64,000 nt of DNA from Chitinophaga rupis (GTDB lineage: Bacteria > Bacteroidota > Bacteroidia > Chitinophagales > Chitinophagaceae): the NCBI RefSeq assembly GCF_900109685.1, contig NZ_FOBB01000006.1, positions 248,001 through 312,000 of the forward strand, given 5' to 3'. Numbering within the stretch: the stretch's first letter is position 1; every line of letters starts with the position of its first letter. Shown piece after piece: positions 34,166 through 42,685 of this stretch. Under the pieces are notes generated by a model. That model was not told where the DNA came from and made no database searches. It worked only from the letters and a program-made list of their open reading frames with translations. The translations under genes were made by a program, and so were the position numbers.

Positions 34166-35369
34166 ATTTGCTGATCACCAGGGAGGCATTGTTGCCGCCA
34201 AAGCCAAATGAATTTGAAATAACAGTATTCACGGGAACTTGTTCCAGCAGCCGGGTTTCCGGTGTTATGGACAGCTCCTCCATTTTTTCAGAATAGTTAA
34301 GATTGGGAAATATTACCTGGTGCTGAATAGCCAGTACGGCATAAATAGCTTCAATAGCGCCTGCAGCAGCCAGGGTATGCCCGGTAAAGGGTTTGGTAGA
34401 GCTAAAGGGCGGCACCTGCGTACCAAATAAGCGTTCCAGCGCTTTACCTTCAGATACATCATTATTCAGTGTAGCCGTGCCATGCACATTTACATATTGC
34501 ACATCTGCCATGCTTCTGCCGCTCATGGCCAGCGCATTTTTCATAGCAGCAAAGGCTCCATCCCCTTCCGGCGAGGGCGATGTTGGGTGAAAGGCTTCAT
34601 TACTGTTGCAATACCCGCTTAGCTCTGCCAGGATAACGCTGTTGTTTTCCCGTACCAGGCTTTCACTTTCCAGTACCAGGTAAGCAGCGCCTTCGCCCAG
34701 GTTTAAACCATTACGTTGCTGGTCAAACGGGCGGCAGGGCCGTTTGTCCACGTTCTTGAGCGAGTTAAAACCATTAAGTGTAAAACGGGTAAGCGCCTCT
34801 GTGCCTCCACAGATCACGCGGCGCAGCAATCCCTGTTTAATGAGGCGGGCGCCGTACATGAGCGCGTTGGCTGATGAAGAACAGGCGGTGCTAACCGTAG
34901 TGATGTATTCCGTTAAACCAACGGTATCGGCTATACGCTGTGTACAATCCGCACAGTCCAGCGTATCAATATATTTCAGGAAATCTCCTTCCTTTTCAGC
35001 ATCGGTAATGTCAAAATAAACTTTTTCGGTATCGCACATACCGCCTACGGTGGAGGCATTAATAAAACCAGTAGGTTCCTGCTGCAGGTCACTGATGCCT
35101 GCCTGCTGCAGGGCTTCCTGCATGGCTAACAGCCCTAAAAGGGTGGTGCGGGTATATTCGGGGCTATTGGGTACACCGGCCATAGTGCTCAATTCCGCCG
35201 TACTATGCTTTACTTCTGCTACCGGCAATACCTCTTTATAAATAGTATCTATATAGCGGGTAAATCCCAGGCCGCTTTGCTGCTGCCGGAGGCTACCAAG
35301 GTTTGCTTCAACGGTATCACCAATGGCGGTGATCATTCCCATCCCTGTTATAAACACACGTTCCGCCAT
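34155..35369 (-). CDS. Beta-ketoacyl-ACP synthase (FabF-like)
   Basis: A 404-residue ketosynthase with nucleophile Cys163 in TTVSTACSSSANAL, first histidine in VNVHGTATLNNDVSEG, second in KPFTGHTLAAAGAIEA, and C-terminal NSFGFGGNNASLVI. It should elongate an acyl chain carried by the ACP encoded 14 bp upstream. Together with the cysteine-less partner that overlaps its 3' end, it resembles the KS/CLF pairs of aryl-polyene and flexirubin pathways. Housekeeping FabF function is less likely given the neighbours. Confidence 0.92.
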   Translation of the reverse strand: MAERVFITGMGMITAIGDTVEANLGSLRQQQSGLGFTRYIDTIYKEVLPVAEVKHSTAELSTMAGVPNSPEYTRTTLLGLLAMQEALQQAGISDLQQEPTGFINASTVGGMCDTEKVYFDITDAEKEGDFLKYIDTLDCADCTQRIADTVGLTEYITTVSTACSSSANALMYGARLIKQGLLRRVICGGTEALTRFTLNGFNSLKNVDKRPCRPFDQQRNGLNLGEGAAYLVLESESLVRENNSVILAELSGYCNSNEAFHPTSPSPEGDGAFAAMKNALAMSGRSMADVQYVNVHGTATLNNDVSEGKALERLFGTQVPPFSSTKPFTGHTLAAAGAIEAIYAVLAIQHQVIFPNLNYSEKMEELSITPETRLLEQVPVNTVISNSFGFGGNNASLVISKYEG

Positions 35370-35383
35370 GCTACCGTATTGGC

Positions 35384-35641
35384 TTAAGCCGGTTGTTTAG
35401 ATTGAATAAATTCCGCCATGGATTGTACGGATTGTAAGATCTTCCGGCCTTCGCGCGGATCTTCTACTTTTATCTGGTAATGCCTTTCCAGCAGCACCAT
35501 CAGCTCCAGTGAATCAATGCTGTCCAGCCCCAGGCCTTCTCCGAACAAAGGCGCATTATCGTCAATGTCCTCAGGCCTGGTATCCTGCAGATTCAATGCC
35601 TCAATGATCTGTACTTTCAATTTTTGTTTTAAATCTTCCAT
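35384..35641 (-). CDS. Acyl carrier protein
   Basis: An 85-residue four-helix carrier protein with phosphopantetheine attachment Ser41 in GLGLDSIDSLELMVLL. The C-terminal part (YQIKVEDPREGRKILQSVQS) differs from housekeeping AcpP, as in pathway-specific carriers. It lies 14 bp before the ketosynthase gene and presumably tethers the growing chain for the KS/CLF pair and for the BtrH-like acyltransferase of the same cluster. Confidence 0.93.
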   Translation of the reverse strand: MEDLKQKLKVQIIEALNLQDTRPEDIDDNAPLFGEGLGLDSIDSLELMVLLERHYQIKVEDPREGRKILQSVQSMAEFIQSKQPA

Positions 35642-35736
35642 AATAAGTGTTGTAGGTATATCCCAATATCACGACTGCATCAGGACAACGGTAAAAATAC
35701 AGTTTTACAATTGATTAGAAAATAAATCCCCTGCGC

Positions 35737-37023
35737 TCAGCTCATCCGCCCCTTCTCTACCCGCGCAGCCAGGTATAACATCACCAAACACAATGCCATC
35801 AGTTTGCCGGCATTACCCATGATCTGCGCAAAACCGCCATTACGCAGGTACAGATCGTTAATAGCTTCCAGTCCCCAGTTCAGCGGAGTTAAATGTCCAA
35901 TGAACTGCATGGCTGGCGGCATTACCTCCAACGGCACCCATATGCCGCCAACAGCAGAGAGGATCACGATAGAAATAGCGCCAAAGCTCAATGCCTGGTT
36001 AGGCGTTTTAAACAACGTGCCTACCAGTATGCCGTATGCAGTAGCAGCCAGTGAAATACACAGCGCTATTACAAACACAGGCAGGTAGCTATGCCCTAAT
36101 ACTAAGCGGGGCAAATGTAACAGGGGCATTAAGTAAATGCCTACTAACGTCATCAGGTAAAACTGCACCACGCAAATGCTTACAAAGAACAGCATTTTAC
36201 CCGCCAGCAGCGCCAGGTAAGAACCCGGTATCAGCTTCATACGCAGCAGGCTGCCATCTTCCCGCTCCCGTATCATGTTACCTGCAATGGGAATCACAAT
36301 GAAGAACATGGCAAAAATGCTCCATGCCGGCACATTGTGCTGCACGGAATTATATACCATGTTTATTTGTTTGGTAGGGCCGGTTACCTGCTCCTGCAGG
36401 CCTACGGCTTTTAACTGTATGGCAAAGGTATCAGCAGCATCCGCCTCTTTACTGTGCAGCTGCAGCTTTATGCGTTCCAGCAGCAGGTCTGTTTCTACCT
36501 GCGTTAAAAAATTATCCAGCGCCTGGTGAATAGCACTTTTAAAGGCTTTTTTGGCAGCGGGGTCAAAATAAATGAGCACATTCAAAGAATCGTTCCGGCT
36601 CTTTACCGGTTGCACGGCCGGTAAGCCCATACGTTTTGAAAGGTCATTTACAATCCGGTTGGCATTGCTCACAATAGCAGCTGTAGCGCCTTTGGGAATA
36701 AGGATACATATTTTATAATCGCCGGCATTTACTAAACGCACGGCATCTTCCTGGGTAACAGGCTTACCATCCAGTGAATCCACCAGGGTAAACTGCCCGC
36801 TGTGCTCCAGCCCTTCTTTAATATAACGGGCCAGCCTGCCATGGTCATTATCTACTGTGAGCACGTCGAACTTCAGCTCCTGGTAGTCGCGGAAGGGCGC
36901 ATCTTCTATCAACGCCATTACCGTGATCAGCACCAGCGGCATTAAAAATAACAACGCCAGTCCTCCCCTGTCCCGTATCAGTAACAGCCATTCTTTGCGT
37001 ATGGTAGCCAGTAATCTCAGCAT
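35737..37023 (-). CDS. ABC-2 type transporter permease
   Basis: A 428-residue membrane protein: one N-terminal helix (about 20-42), a large extracytoplasmic domain (about 43-225), then five or six helices to the C-terminus, with the ABC-2 motif GNMIREREDGSLLRMKLIPGS (about 250-270). The order matches the DrrB/YhhJ-like exporters. It begins 6 bp after the ATPase gene, so the two form one exporter. Its place inside the dar cluster suggests export of the aryl-lipid pigment or its precursor to the outer membrane; that is inference. Confidence 0.9.
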   Translation of the reverse strand: MLRLLATIRKEWLLLIRDRGGLALLFLMPLVLITVMALIEDAPFRDYQELKFDVLTVDNDHGRLARYIKEGLEHSGQFTLVDSLDGKPVTQEDAVRLVNAGDYKICILIPKGATAAIVSNANRIVNDLSKRMGLPAVQPVKSRNDSLNVLIYFDPAAKKAFKSAIHQALDNFLTQVETDLLLERIKLQLHSKEADAADTFAIQLKAVGLQEQVTGPTKQINMVYNSVQHNVPAWSIFAMFFIVIPIAGNMIREREDGSLLRMKLIPGSYLALLAGKMLFFVSICVVQFYLMTLVGIYLMPLLHLPRLVLGHSYLPVFVIALCISLAATAYGILVGTLFKTPNQALSFGAISIVILSAVGGIWVPLEVMPPAMQFIGHLTPLNWGLEAINDLYLRNGGFAQIMGNAGKLMALCLVMLYLAARVEKGRMS

Positions 37024-37029
37024 AGTGTA

Positions 37030-37773
37030 TTAGTCTCTCACCGCCAGCCCGGTATGATGCAGGAATACTTCTTCCAGGTTGCGGCACTCCGGGTGTTGTT
37101 GTATCAGTTGTAATGGTTGCCCCTGCATTACCAGGCGGCCCTGGTCAATGATGGCTACTTCCTCACACAGGCTTTGCGCCTCTTCCAGCAGGTGCGAGGT
37201 ATATAAGATGCTTACCCCCTGCTGCTGGTTATACTCCCGCAAAAATTGCAGGATCATATTGCGTGACTGCACATCCACACCGGCCGTAGGCTCGTCCAGG
37301 ATCAGCAGCTGCGGATCATGCAGCAGGGCGGCAATAATATTGGTACGGCGTTTCATACCGCCGGAAAATTTGTAGACTTCTTTTTTACCGTTCTTTTCCA
37401 GGCCGAAACGTTGCAGGTAATCCTCTATTTTAGTGCGCAGGGGCTTGCCTTTCAGGCCATACAGGTTACCAAAATAGGTCAGGTTTTCCAAAGCGCTTAG
37501 CTGCGGAAACAAGGCTATCTGCTGCGGCACAATACCAATCATTTTTTTAATAGCCTCCCGGTGGTGGGCATCCTGGTGCAGGTCAAAGATCTGCGCATCC
37601 CCGCTATCAGCCCTTACCAGCCCGCAAAGGATGGAAATGGTGGTGGTTTTACCGGCGCCATTGGGTCCCAGCAAACCTGCTATCCTGCCTTTGGGAAAGC
37701 TGAACGATAAGCCGCTCAACGACGGCTCCAGCGCTCCCGGGTAGGTTTTATGCAAGTTTTTAACAGTAATCAT
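37030..37773 (-). CDS. ABC transporter ATP-binding protein
   Basis: A 247-residue single nucleotide-binding domain: Walker A GLLGPNGAGKTTTIS, Q-loop VPQQIALFPQLSALENL, signature YKFSGGMKRRTN, Walker B LLILDEPTAGVD, and H-loop YTSHLLEEAQ. Pairs with the ABC-2 permease encoded 6 bp downstream. Most similar in style to the DrrA-type exporters of lipids and polyketides. Confidence 0.95.
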   Translation of the reverse strand: MITVKNLHKTYPGALEPSLSGLSFSFPKGRIAGLLGPNGAGKTTTISILCGLVRADSGDAQIFDLHQDAHHREAIKKMIGIVPQQIALFPQLSALENLTYFGNLYGLKGKPLRTKIEDYLQRFGLEKNGKKEVYKFSGGMKRRTNIIAALLHDPQLLILDEPTAGVDVQSRNMILQFLREYNQQQGVSILYTSHLLEEAQSLCEEVAIIDQGRLVMQGQPLQLIQQHPECRNLEEVFLHHTGLAVRD

Positions 37774-37780
37774 GACTTAA

Positions 37781-37802
37781 ATGATGTGCAGATGTGCACA
37801 TT
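37781..37802. repeat. GATGTGCAGATGTGCACAT word repeat
   Basis: Short tandem of the word GATGTGCA between the BtrH-like gene and the ABC ATPase gene. See the related tracts at 23568, 53103 and 60571. Confidence 0.45.
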
Positions 37803-38805
37803 ATACCTTCACTTTAGACAGCTTCTTAAAAAACACTTCCTCTGCTGCAGCGCATTGCAGCAGCATTTCACTTAATTCACCATAAGATACATTATCAGCG
37901 GAACGGCTTTTACAAACCCGGCCTGCATTAAACGCAAAGTTGCGCCACAGGTCGCCTATACCGGTTAGCTCCCGGGATAGTTTGGCCAGCTCCGGCTGTT
38001 GCAGCAGGTCCGCCGCTTCCTGTAAAAAGGCGGCATACATAAAACGGAAACCGGCGCCGCCGGTACCTATCTCTTCCTGCATACGTATTATATTACCCAG
38101 GTACAGCGTGGCTTTACGGTCGCCCAGCTTTTCAGGATAATGTTTTACCCGTTTGGCTAAAAAGCGTATGCCCTTTACACCAAACATGGGTACCGGGATC
38201 TTTAACATATAATGGCAAGCCTGTTCAATACCCTGGCGGATGGGCTTTTGCAGCGAAACGCCGGAAGGCACCTGCACCGGGTAGTACATTTTACCCTTAG
38301 GCTCCGGGAAGCCTTTCGCAAAGCGGGCTTCTGCCAGGCTTTTGGGATCTATTTCCGTTACCACATCCATAATAGGATCACTTACCTGGTAGTTATCGCC
38401 ATTCTTTCCATAGATCACCAGGTTATGCGCATTAAAATGAAACCGGTATGCCGGCGGAAAATAAGGCAGGTAATATACGCTGGACAATACGCCCACGGGG
38501 ATGCCTTCGCCAATTACGCGGTCCAGCTCCTGCATAGCTTTTTCGGGGCTGGAAAATTTCTGCGATTGCATTTTTACACCCAAGCGGCTGCACACCCGCT
38601 GAAAAATAGCGCCTGGCCATATACGATAGGTGGTACCGGGCACGCCGTTCACTTTTACAAAAGGCAGGTGGCCAAAGAAAATGCCGGCGCCTATGCCAAA
38701 AGCCATGGGCTCACTGATGGTAAGACCATAATGCCGGAACAGGTTGGATATGACCCCACTCTCACAATGTGCCGTTTGCACGTGGTTAAATTGTACTTGG
38801 CTCAT
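37801..38805 (-). CDS. BtrH-like acyltransferase domain protein
   Basis: The start at 38805 (MSQVQFNHVQTAHCESG) puts the conserved Cys14 and neighbouring residues at the N-terminus, as in BtrH N-terminal domain proteins; an upstream in-frame ATG (38844) falls in the hairpin region. About 334 residues. Family knowledge: BtrH moves an acyl group from an acyl carrier protein onto the amine of an aminoglycoside during butirosin synthesis, and such domains have papain-like folds. In this cluster an ACP, ketosynthases and DarA/DarB are present, so it may transfer the finished acyl chain onto or off the resorcinol partner. That role is inference. Confidence 0.8.
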   Translation of the reverse strand: MSQVQFNHVQTAHCESGVISNLFRHYGLTISEPMAFGIGAGIFFGHLPFVKVNGVPGTTYRIWPGAIFQRVCSRLGVKMQSQKFSSPEKAMQELDRVIGEGIPVGVLSSVYYLPYFPPAYRFHFNAHNLVIYGKNGDNYQVSDPIMDVVTEIDPKSLAEARFAKGFPEPKGKMYYPVQVPSGVSLQKPIRQGIEQACHYMLKIPVPMFGVKGIRFLAKRVKHYPEKLGDRKATLYLGNIIRMQEEIGTGGAGFRFMYAAFLQEAADLLQQPELAKLSRELTGIGDLWRNFAFNAGRVCKSRSADNVSYGELSEMLLQCAAAEEVFFKKLSKVKV

Positions 38806-38820
38806 AATGTCTGAAATTGT

Positions 38821-38867
38821 GCACGGTCCACAGACCAACGTCAACCGCCGTGGTCTGCGGACCGTGT
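38821..38867 (-). promoter_or_regulatory. Strong GC-rich hairpin inside the dar cluster
   Basis: CACGGTCC-A-CAGACCA (38822-38837) pairs with TGGTCTG-C-GGACCGTG (38851-38866), 15 of 16 positions. It lies in the 77-bp gap between the 133-residue protein gene and the BtrH-like gene, with no T tract on the transcribed strand. It may stabilise or process the operon mRNA or act as a binding site. Confidence 0.6.
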
Positions 38868-38882
38868 ACTATAAGGCAATAA

Positions 38883-39284
38883 CTATTTTAGATGCTGTAA
38901 TTCCTGCACCGTGATCTTGAAAGCAGCGGCATACCGCTGCAGCATGGTGCTGCTCAGATTTTTGAATACCCGGGGCTGCAGGTGGCGTTTTACCTGCCAT
39001 TGAAATTTGCTCACATAACTGGCCAGCAGGGGCAGGTCCATGAGATTTTTTTCCATGTAATAGGCTATAGGGCTTATTTCACCGGCCAGCACGCGCTCAC
39101 GGGCTTTCTCCACTTTAGCATGCACCTCTTCCCAGGCCTGTGCCATGGCTACATTCTCCGGCTCCCAGCCTACGCTGGTTACCGGCTGCTTGTATTCGCC
39201 GGCATCGTTCACTGCGTAAAACAATTGTTTAAAAGTGCCTTCGTGCAGGTTATCACCGTCCTGCGGTACTTCGTTCTGTTTCAT
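38883..39284 (-). CDS. Conserved-looking 133-residue protein of the dar cluster, function unknown
   Basis: A soluble, charged protein with no signal peptide or membrane segment. Its middle is rich in helix-forming residues (AMAQAWEEVHAKVEKARERVLAGE); KNLMDLPLLASYVSK and FQWQVKRHLQPRVFKNLS follow. The last 22 residues (MLQRYAAAFKITVQELQHL) resemble the final helices of Cro/CI-type DNA-binding domains (YA..F.ITV.EL..L), but the rest of such a domain is not evident. It sits 32 bp after darB and before the BtrH-like gene on the same strand, so it is probably a pathway component, adaptor or regulator. I do not recognise the family. Confidence 0.75.
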   Translation of the reverse strand: MKQNEVPQDGDNLHEGTFKQLFYAVNDAGEYKQPVTSVGWEPENVAMAQAWEEVHAKVEKARERVLAGEISPIAYYMEKNLMDLPLLASYVSKFQWQVKRHLQPRVFKNLSSTMLQRYAAAFKITVQELQHLK

Positions 39285-39316
39285 ATAGGAGCAGTTTTAG
39301 GAGGCAACTCCCCGCT

Positions 39317-40456
39317 TTACACCACAGTCAAATGCGCGTAAGCATAAGAGAAACGTGCACTCTCCGGTACCATCATCACAATCTTCTGGCCTTTTTTAAG
39401 CATGCCGGTATTCATCAGCTCTTCCAGCATAAAGTAAGGCGAGGCAGTGCCTACGTTACCTACACGGGTAAGGTTGGTGAACCATTTTTCCTGGGGAATA
39501 GGCACGCCTAAACGGCTGATCTCTTCATCTATCTTAAAACGGAAAAATTCAGAGGAAAGGTGGGGCAGAAAATAATCCAGCCCGTTCTCTATATCAATAT
39601 TATAGCGCTCTACCAGCTCTTTCCACATTTTTGCACCGGAAGGTACAATGTTCTTGCCCAGCAGGCGCGTATCCTGTTTAAAGGAAAAAACGCTGTGCTG
39701 CGCCCATTCTTCCGGCGTCATATCTATCCAGCCCTGGGTGCCGCCATTACTGTCTTTAATAGCACCGGCATACATGCAGGTATCCAGCTCATGGGCATAG
39801 GAGGCAATCTCCACCCAGTCTACCCGCAGGGAAAGACCGTCCTCATTCGGTTTATCCTGAAAAAGGGCTGCACTGGCGCCGTCAGACAACATCCACCGCA
39901 GAAAGTCTTTTTCAAAAGCAATGATCGGGTTCTCACTCAGCAGCTTCAGGTTCTCCGTTTCCGGCTCAAATTTCTTTGCCAGCATCCAGGCGGAGAATTT
40001 TTCTGAACCGGTGCTTACTCCGTTGGTAGTGTTACCACATTTTACGGACATGTAAGCATATTTAAATGCCTGCATGCCGGCTGCACAGGCGCCGGTGGCG
40101 GCAATCAGCTCTACCGGCTGGCATTTCAGCAAACCATGCACCATAGCGGCATGGTTGGGCAGCAGCTGGTCCGGGGAGGTAGTGCCGCAGGCCAGCAATT
40201 GCATACGGCTTATAGGAAATTTATCATCAAAAAGCCCCTGTACTGCTGTGGCAGTCATTTCTGCATTGGTATGGGTGCTTTTCCCGTTTTTATCTAAAGA
40301 ATAGTAGCGCGTCGTGATCTTATTATTTCCTAAGATCATAGACCTGGCACGGGATGGCTTTCCATCGACCATACCCAGTATACTTTCCATTTCATCATTT
40401 CCAACCGGCTCGTTGGGTAAAAATTTGGACAGCCTTGTAATAAATACATCCTTCAT
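39317..40456 (-). CDS. darB: DarB-like ketosynthase (KAS III type)
   Basis: A 379-residue thiolase-fold enzyme of the FabH type with nucleophile Cys124 in ELIAATGACAAGMQAFKYA. FabH-like features continue with DGASAALFQDKP and the C-terminal LTRVGNVGTASPYFMLEEL, which holds the conserved Asn. Family knowledge: with DarA, DarB condenses two acyl units (beta-ketoacyl-ACP or enoyl thioesters) into the ring of 2,5-dialkylresorcinols, the lipid half of flexirubins. The DarA gene lies immediately upstream on the same strand (154-bp gap), which supports this over housekeeping FabH. Confidence 0.85.
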   Translation of the reverse strand: MKDVFITRLSKFLPNEPVGNDEMESILGMVDGKPSRARSMILGNNKITTRYYSLDKNGKSTHTNAEMTATAVQGLFDDKFPISRMQLLACGTTSPDQLLPNHAAMVHGLLKCQPVELIAATGACAAGMQAFKYAYMSVKCGNTTNGVSTGSEKFSAWMLAKKFEPETENLKLLSENPIIAFEKDFLRWMLSDGASAALFQDKPNEDGLSLRVDWVEIASYAHELDTCMYAGAIKDSNGGTQGWIDMTPEEWAQHSVFSFKQDTRLLGKNIVPSGAKMWKELVERYNIDIENGLDYFLPHLSSEFFRFKIDEEISRLGVPIPQEKWFTNLTRVGNVGTASPYFMLEELMNTGMLKKGQKIVMMVPESARFSYAYAHLTVV

Positions 40457-40610
40457 CTGAAAATGCTCTTTTAAAATACCGCCCGCGCATGCGGAACAAA
40501 CACATGGATCATCCCATAACCATGCCGTATTCAGCGCGTAAATATAATTATAAATGGATATTTCCCCCTTATCTGTTCAATACAAAACTACATGACTATC
40601 TCCGTAAAAT

Positions 40611-41537
40611 CTATTTTTCAGTACGCAGGTCAATGCCCTTAAAGTATTCCACTTCCTGCAATAATTGGTTACGTTTTACCAGTAAAGTGATCATGGAAGA
40701 GATCTTAGTGATAGGAGTCAGTACAAATATGCCTAACAGCAGCAGCCCGCGGTACATACTTACACGCCCCTGCCGTTCCGGCGCTCCCGGACCGCCTTTG
40801 GCGCTGATGAACTTTGACCAGTAACGGAAAGCGCGGATGCCCCTGTCTTCCAGCACCACCAGGTTAGGTTTCAGGGTAACGGCATCCTGCTGCCGCAGCT
40901 GTGGGTGCAGCTGTTCCCAGTTACCCTGCTGTAAAGCCTGTGCAATGGGTGTGGCAAAGCGGTCGGCCGCCTGTATTTCTTTTTCCTGTACCCCGGCGGG
41001 TGGTAAGAACCGGGTAGCTTCTTTCTTCCCTTTAAACTGCCAGCGCAATACGGTCATAACAGAGATCAGGTTGGAGGAGGTATCCACCAACGCAATATTG
41101 CCTACCAGCTGTGCGCCGGCCTGGTGTAAATACGTTTTTACTTTTTCCTGTGCATTCAGCCACATGTTACGTGCACCAATGAGTGTCAGCACCTTTTTGC
41201 CTTTCAGCAGGCGTGCGGCACCTTCACTTTGCAGGAAAGCGGCGGTAGGCTGCGAGGGGGAAAGGAACCAGGGCTGGTAGGCCAGTATCACCAGGTCAAA
41301 ATGCTCATCGGGGTTCACTTTCAGTGGCTGTACGCTACGGGGCCGGCCCAGTACCGTTTCCGGCATGGTATCGTAGAATGTTTGCTTATCCCATGGGAAC
41401 GTGAACGGCTGTACCGGGACGATTTCTTCATACACAATATCTGCCTGCGCCTGCAGCGGTGTTACCACCCTGTCAATAATACGCTTCAGCTGCCCGGTTT
41501 GTGTATAGTATATGATCAGTATTTTTTGCTTCGCCAT
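40611..41537 (-). CDS. darA: DarA-like dialkylresorcinol-condensing enzyme
   Basis: A 308-residue protein with a flavodoxin-like N-terminal half: IIYYTQTGQLKRIIDRVV resembles the phosphate-binding loop of flavodoxins, and LVILAYQPWFLSPSQPTAAFL and VLTLIGARNMWLNAQEKV follow. A hydrophobic stretch near 250-270 (YRGLLLLGIFVLTPITKI) suggests membrane association. Family knowledge: DarA aromatises the cyclohexanone-type intermediate formed by DarB to give the dialkylresorcinol. It is the first gene of the minus-strand cluster. Confidence 0.87.
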   Translation of the reverse strand: MAKQKILIIYYTQTGQLKRIIDRVVTPLQAQADIVYEEIVPVQPFTFPWDKQTFYDTMPETVLGRPRSVQPLKVNPDEHFDLVILAYQPWFLSPSQPTAAFLQSEGAARLLKGKKVLTLIGARNMWLNAQEKVKTYLHQAGAQLVGNIALVDTSSNLISVMTVLRWQFKGKKEATRFLPPAGVQEKEIQAADRFATPIAQALQQGNWEQLHPQLRQQDAVTLKPNLVVLEDRGIRAFRYWSKFISAKGGPGAPERQGRVSMYRGLLLLGIFVLTPITKISSMITLLVKRNQLLQEVEYFKGIDLRTEK

Positions 41538-41862
41538 ATCAGGAATAAGGAGTTCAAACTACAAACTGTAAACATACAAATAAAGTGTCACAGTAAGAGA
41601 TAAAATTTTAATATATGTTACAGAGTTGTATTGTAGCGCATTGCTGCTCAGGCAGCGGATTACAGGCGAAGAAGGGGCAGGTGGTTCAAGCTTGTGCCTC
41701 AGCCAGGTACTGGAGTAACACGCGAACGTTTACAACAGTACCCAGGCTAAAGGACTTGAAAAAGTTTGTTATAATAACCGCGAAGGTGAGTAAAATATGA
41801 TAAATGAAATGTTAAAATATCCCTTAGAGAAGAGGATTTCGTTTATACCAACCCGTTACCTG
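41538..41862. other. 325-bp gap upstream of darA, no gene recognised
   Basis: The region between darA and the DUF2807 gene holds no recognised gene. A 61-codon plus-strand frame (41615-41800) has no family features. The sequence presumably contains the darA promoter, but no well-spaced TTG/TAnnTTTG pair was found on the minus strand. Confidence 0.6.
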
Positions 41863-42588
41863 CTAGCGTTTTATTACAGATCCGGAACCCACTACCTTAG
41901 AGGATACCTGCGGGTTCCCCTTGTAGTATACATTGCCTGAACCGGCTATTTTAGCGTCCAGGGTTACACTGGCATGCACATTTGCATTGCCGCTGCCGGC
42001 AATATTAATATTGGCGGTTTCCGCCATCAGGTCCTCTCCCTTAAAATTACCGCTGCCGGCAATACCAATCTCCAGCTCTTTGCTTTCGCCGGAAAGGGAC
42101 ATATCCCCGCTGCCGGAAATACTGCCTTTCACATGCGGGGCATTTAATGCGCCGCTGACATTACCACTGCCGGAAACACTTACCTCAATGGCATCCCGGT
42201 TACTGATCTTGTTTTCCAGCTTTATATCGCCGGAGCCGGCCAGCCGGATGTCGGAGATATCCGGTGTGGTTACATATACCTTCATGTCACGTTTAGTATC
42301 AATGTTGGTGTGAGGCTTGGTGCGCACCACCAGCTCATCGCCCTCTTTTTCCAGCAGTATCAGGGGAATAATATTATCCTCTGCCTCAATTACAGCGGAT
42401 TTTACAGGCCCCTGGGTTACATACACGTTCATGCTGCCTTTTACGGACAGGGTTTTAAATTCACCTACGGAGCGTTCCTCTTTGGAAACATTGCCGCTGC
42501 CTTTTACGCGGTTCTGGCCCGTAACATCGCAGCTGGCCACACATAAGGGAATGGCTAACAGTAACAGAAAAGGAAGTTTAGATTTCAT
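41863..42588 (-). CDS. DUF2807 (head GIN domain) lipoprotein
   Basis: A 241-residue protein with lipoprotein signal peptide (lipobox CVASC, Cys19). The body is the DUF2807 right-handed beta-helix-like domain with its repeated glycine-rich turns (GSGNV, GSGDI, GSGNVSG, GSGDMS, GSGNFKG, GSGNANV, GSGNVYY), each at the end of a short strand. Family knowledge: widespread in Bacteroidota, role unclear, possibly outer-membrane adhesion or biopolymer binding. It is upstream of and divergent from guaA, with no operon partners. Confidence 0.9.
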   Translation of the reverse strand: MKSKLPFLLLLAIPLCVASCDVTGQNRVKGSGNVSKEERSVGEFKTLSVKGSMNVYVTQGPVKSAVIEAEDNIIPLILLEKEGDELVVRTKPHTNIDTKRDMKVYVTTPDISDIRLAGSGDIKLENKISNRDAIEVSVSGSGNVSGALNAPHVKGSISGSGDMSLSGESKELEIGIAGSGNFKGEDLMAETANINIAGSGNANVHASVTLDAKIAGSGNVYYKGNPQVSSKVVGSGSVIKR

Positions 42589-42647
42589 ATTGGGAAGTTT
42601 GTATGAAGTTAATAAACACCCCTGAAAAACTTATAGGAAGTTATCAA

Positions 42648-42678
42648 TTGTTCATTAGGATCTGGCCCGTTATCTTTG
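42648..42678 (+). promoter_or_regulatory. guaA promoter, TTG-N20-TAnnTTTG
   Basis: TTG at 42648-42650 and TATCTTTG at 42671-42678, 20 nt apart, match the Bacteroidota consensus. The guaA start codon is only 7 nt beyond the -7 element, so the mRNA is predicted to be leaderless or nearly so. Confidence 0.75.
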
Positions 42679-42685
42679 CACCACC

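Noticed and set aside
41615..41800. 61-codon plus-strand frame in the darA upstream gap
   Set aside because: No start context, no similarity I recognise, and composition like non-coding sequence.
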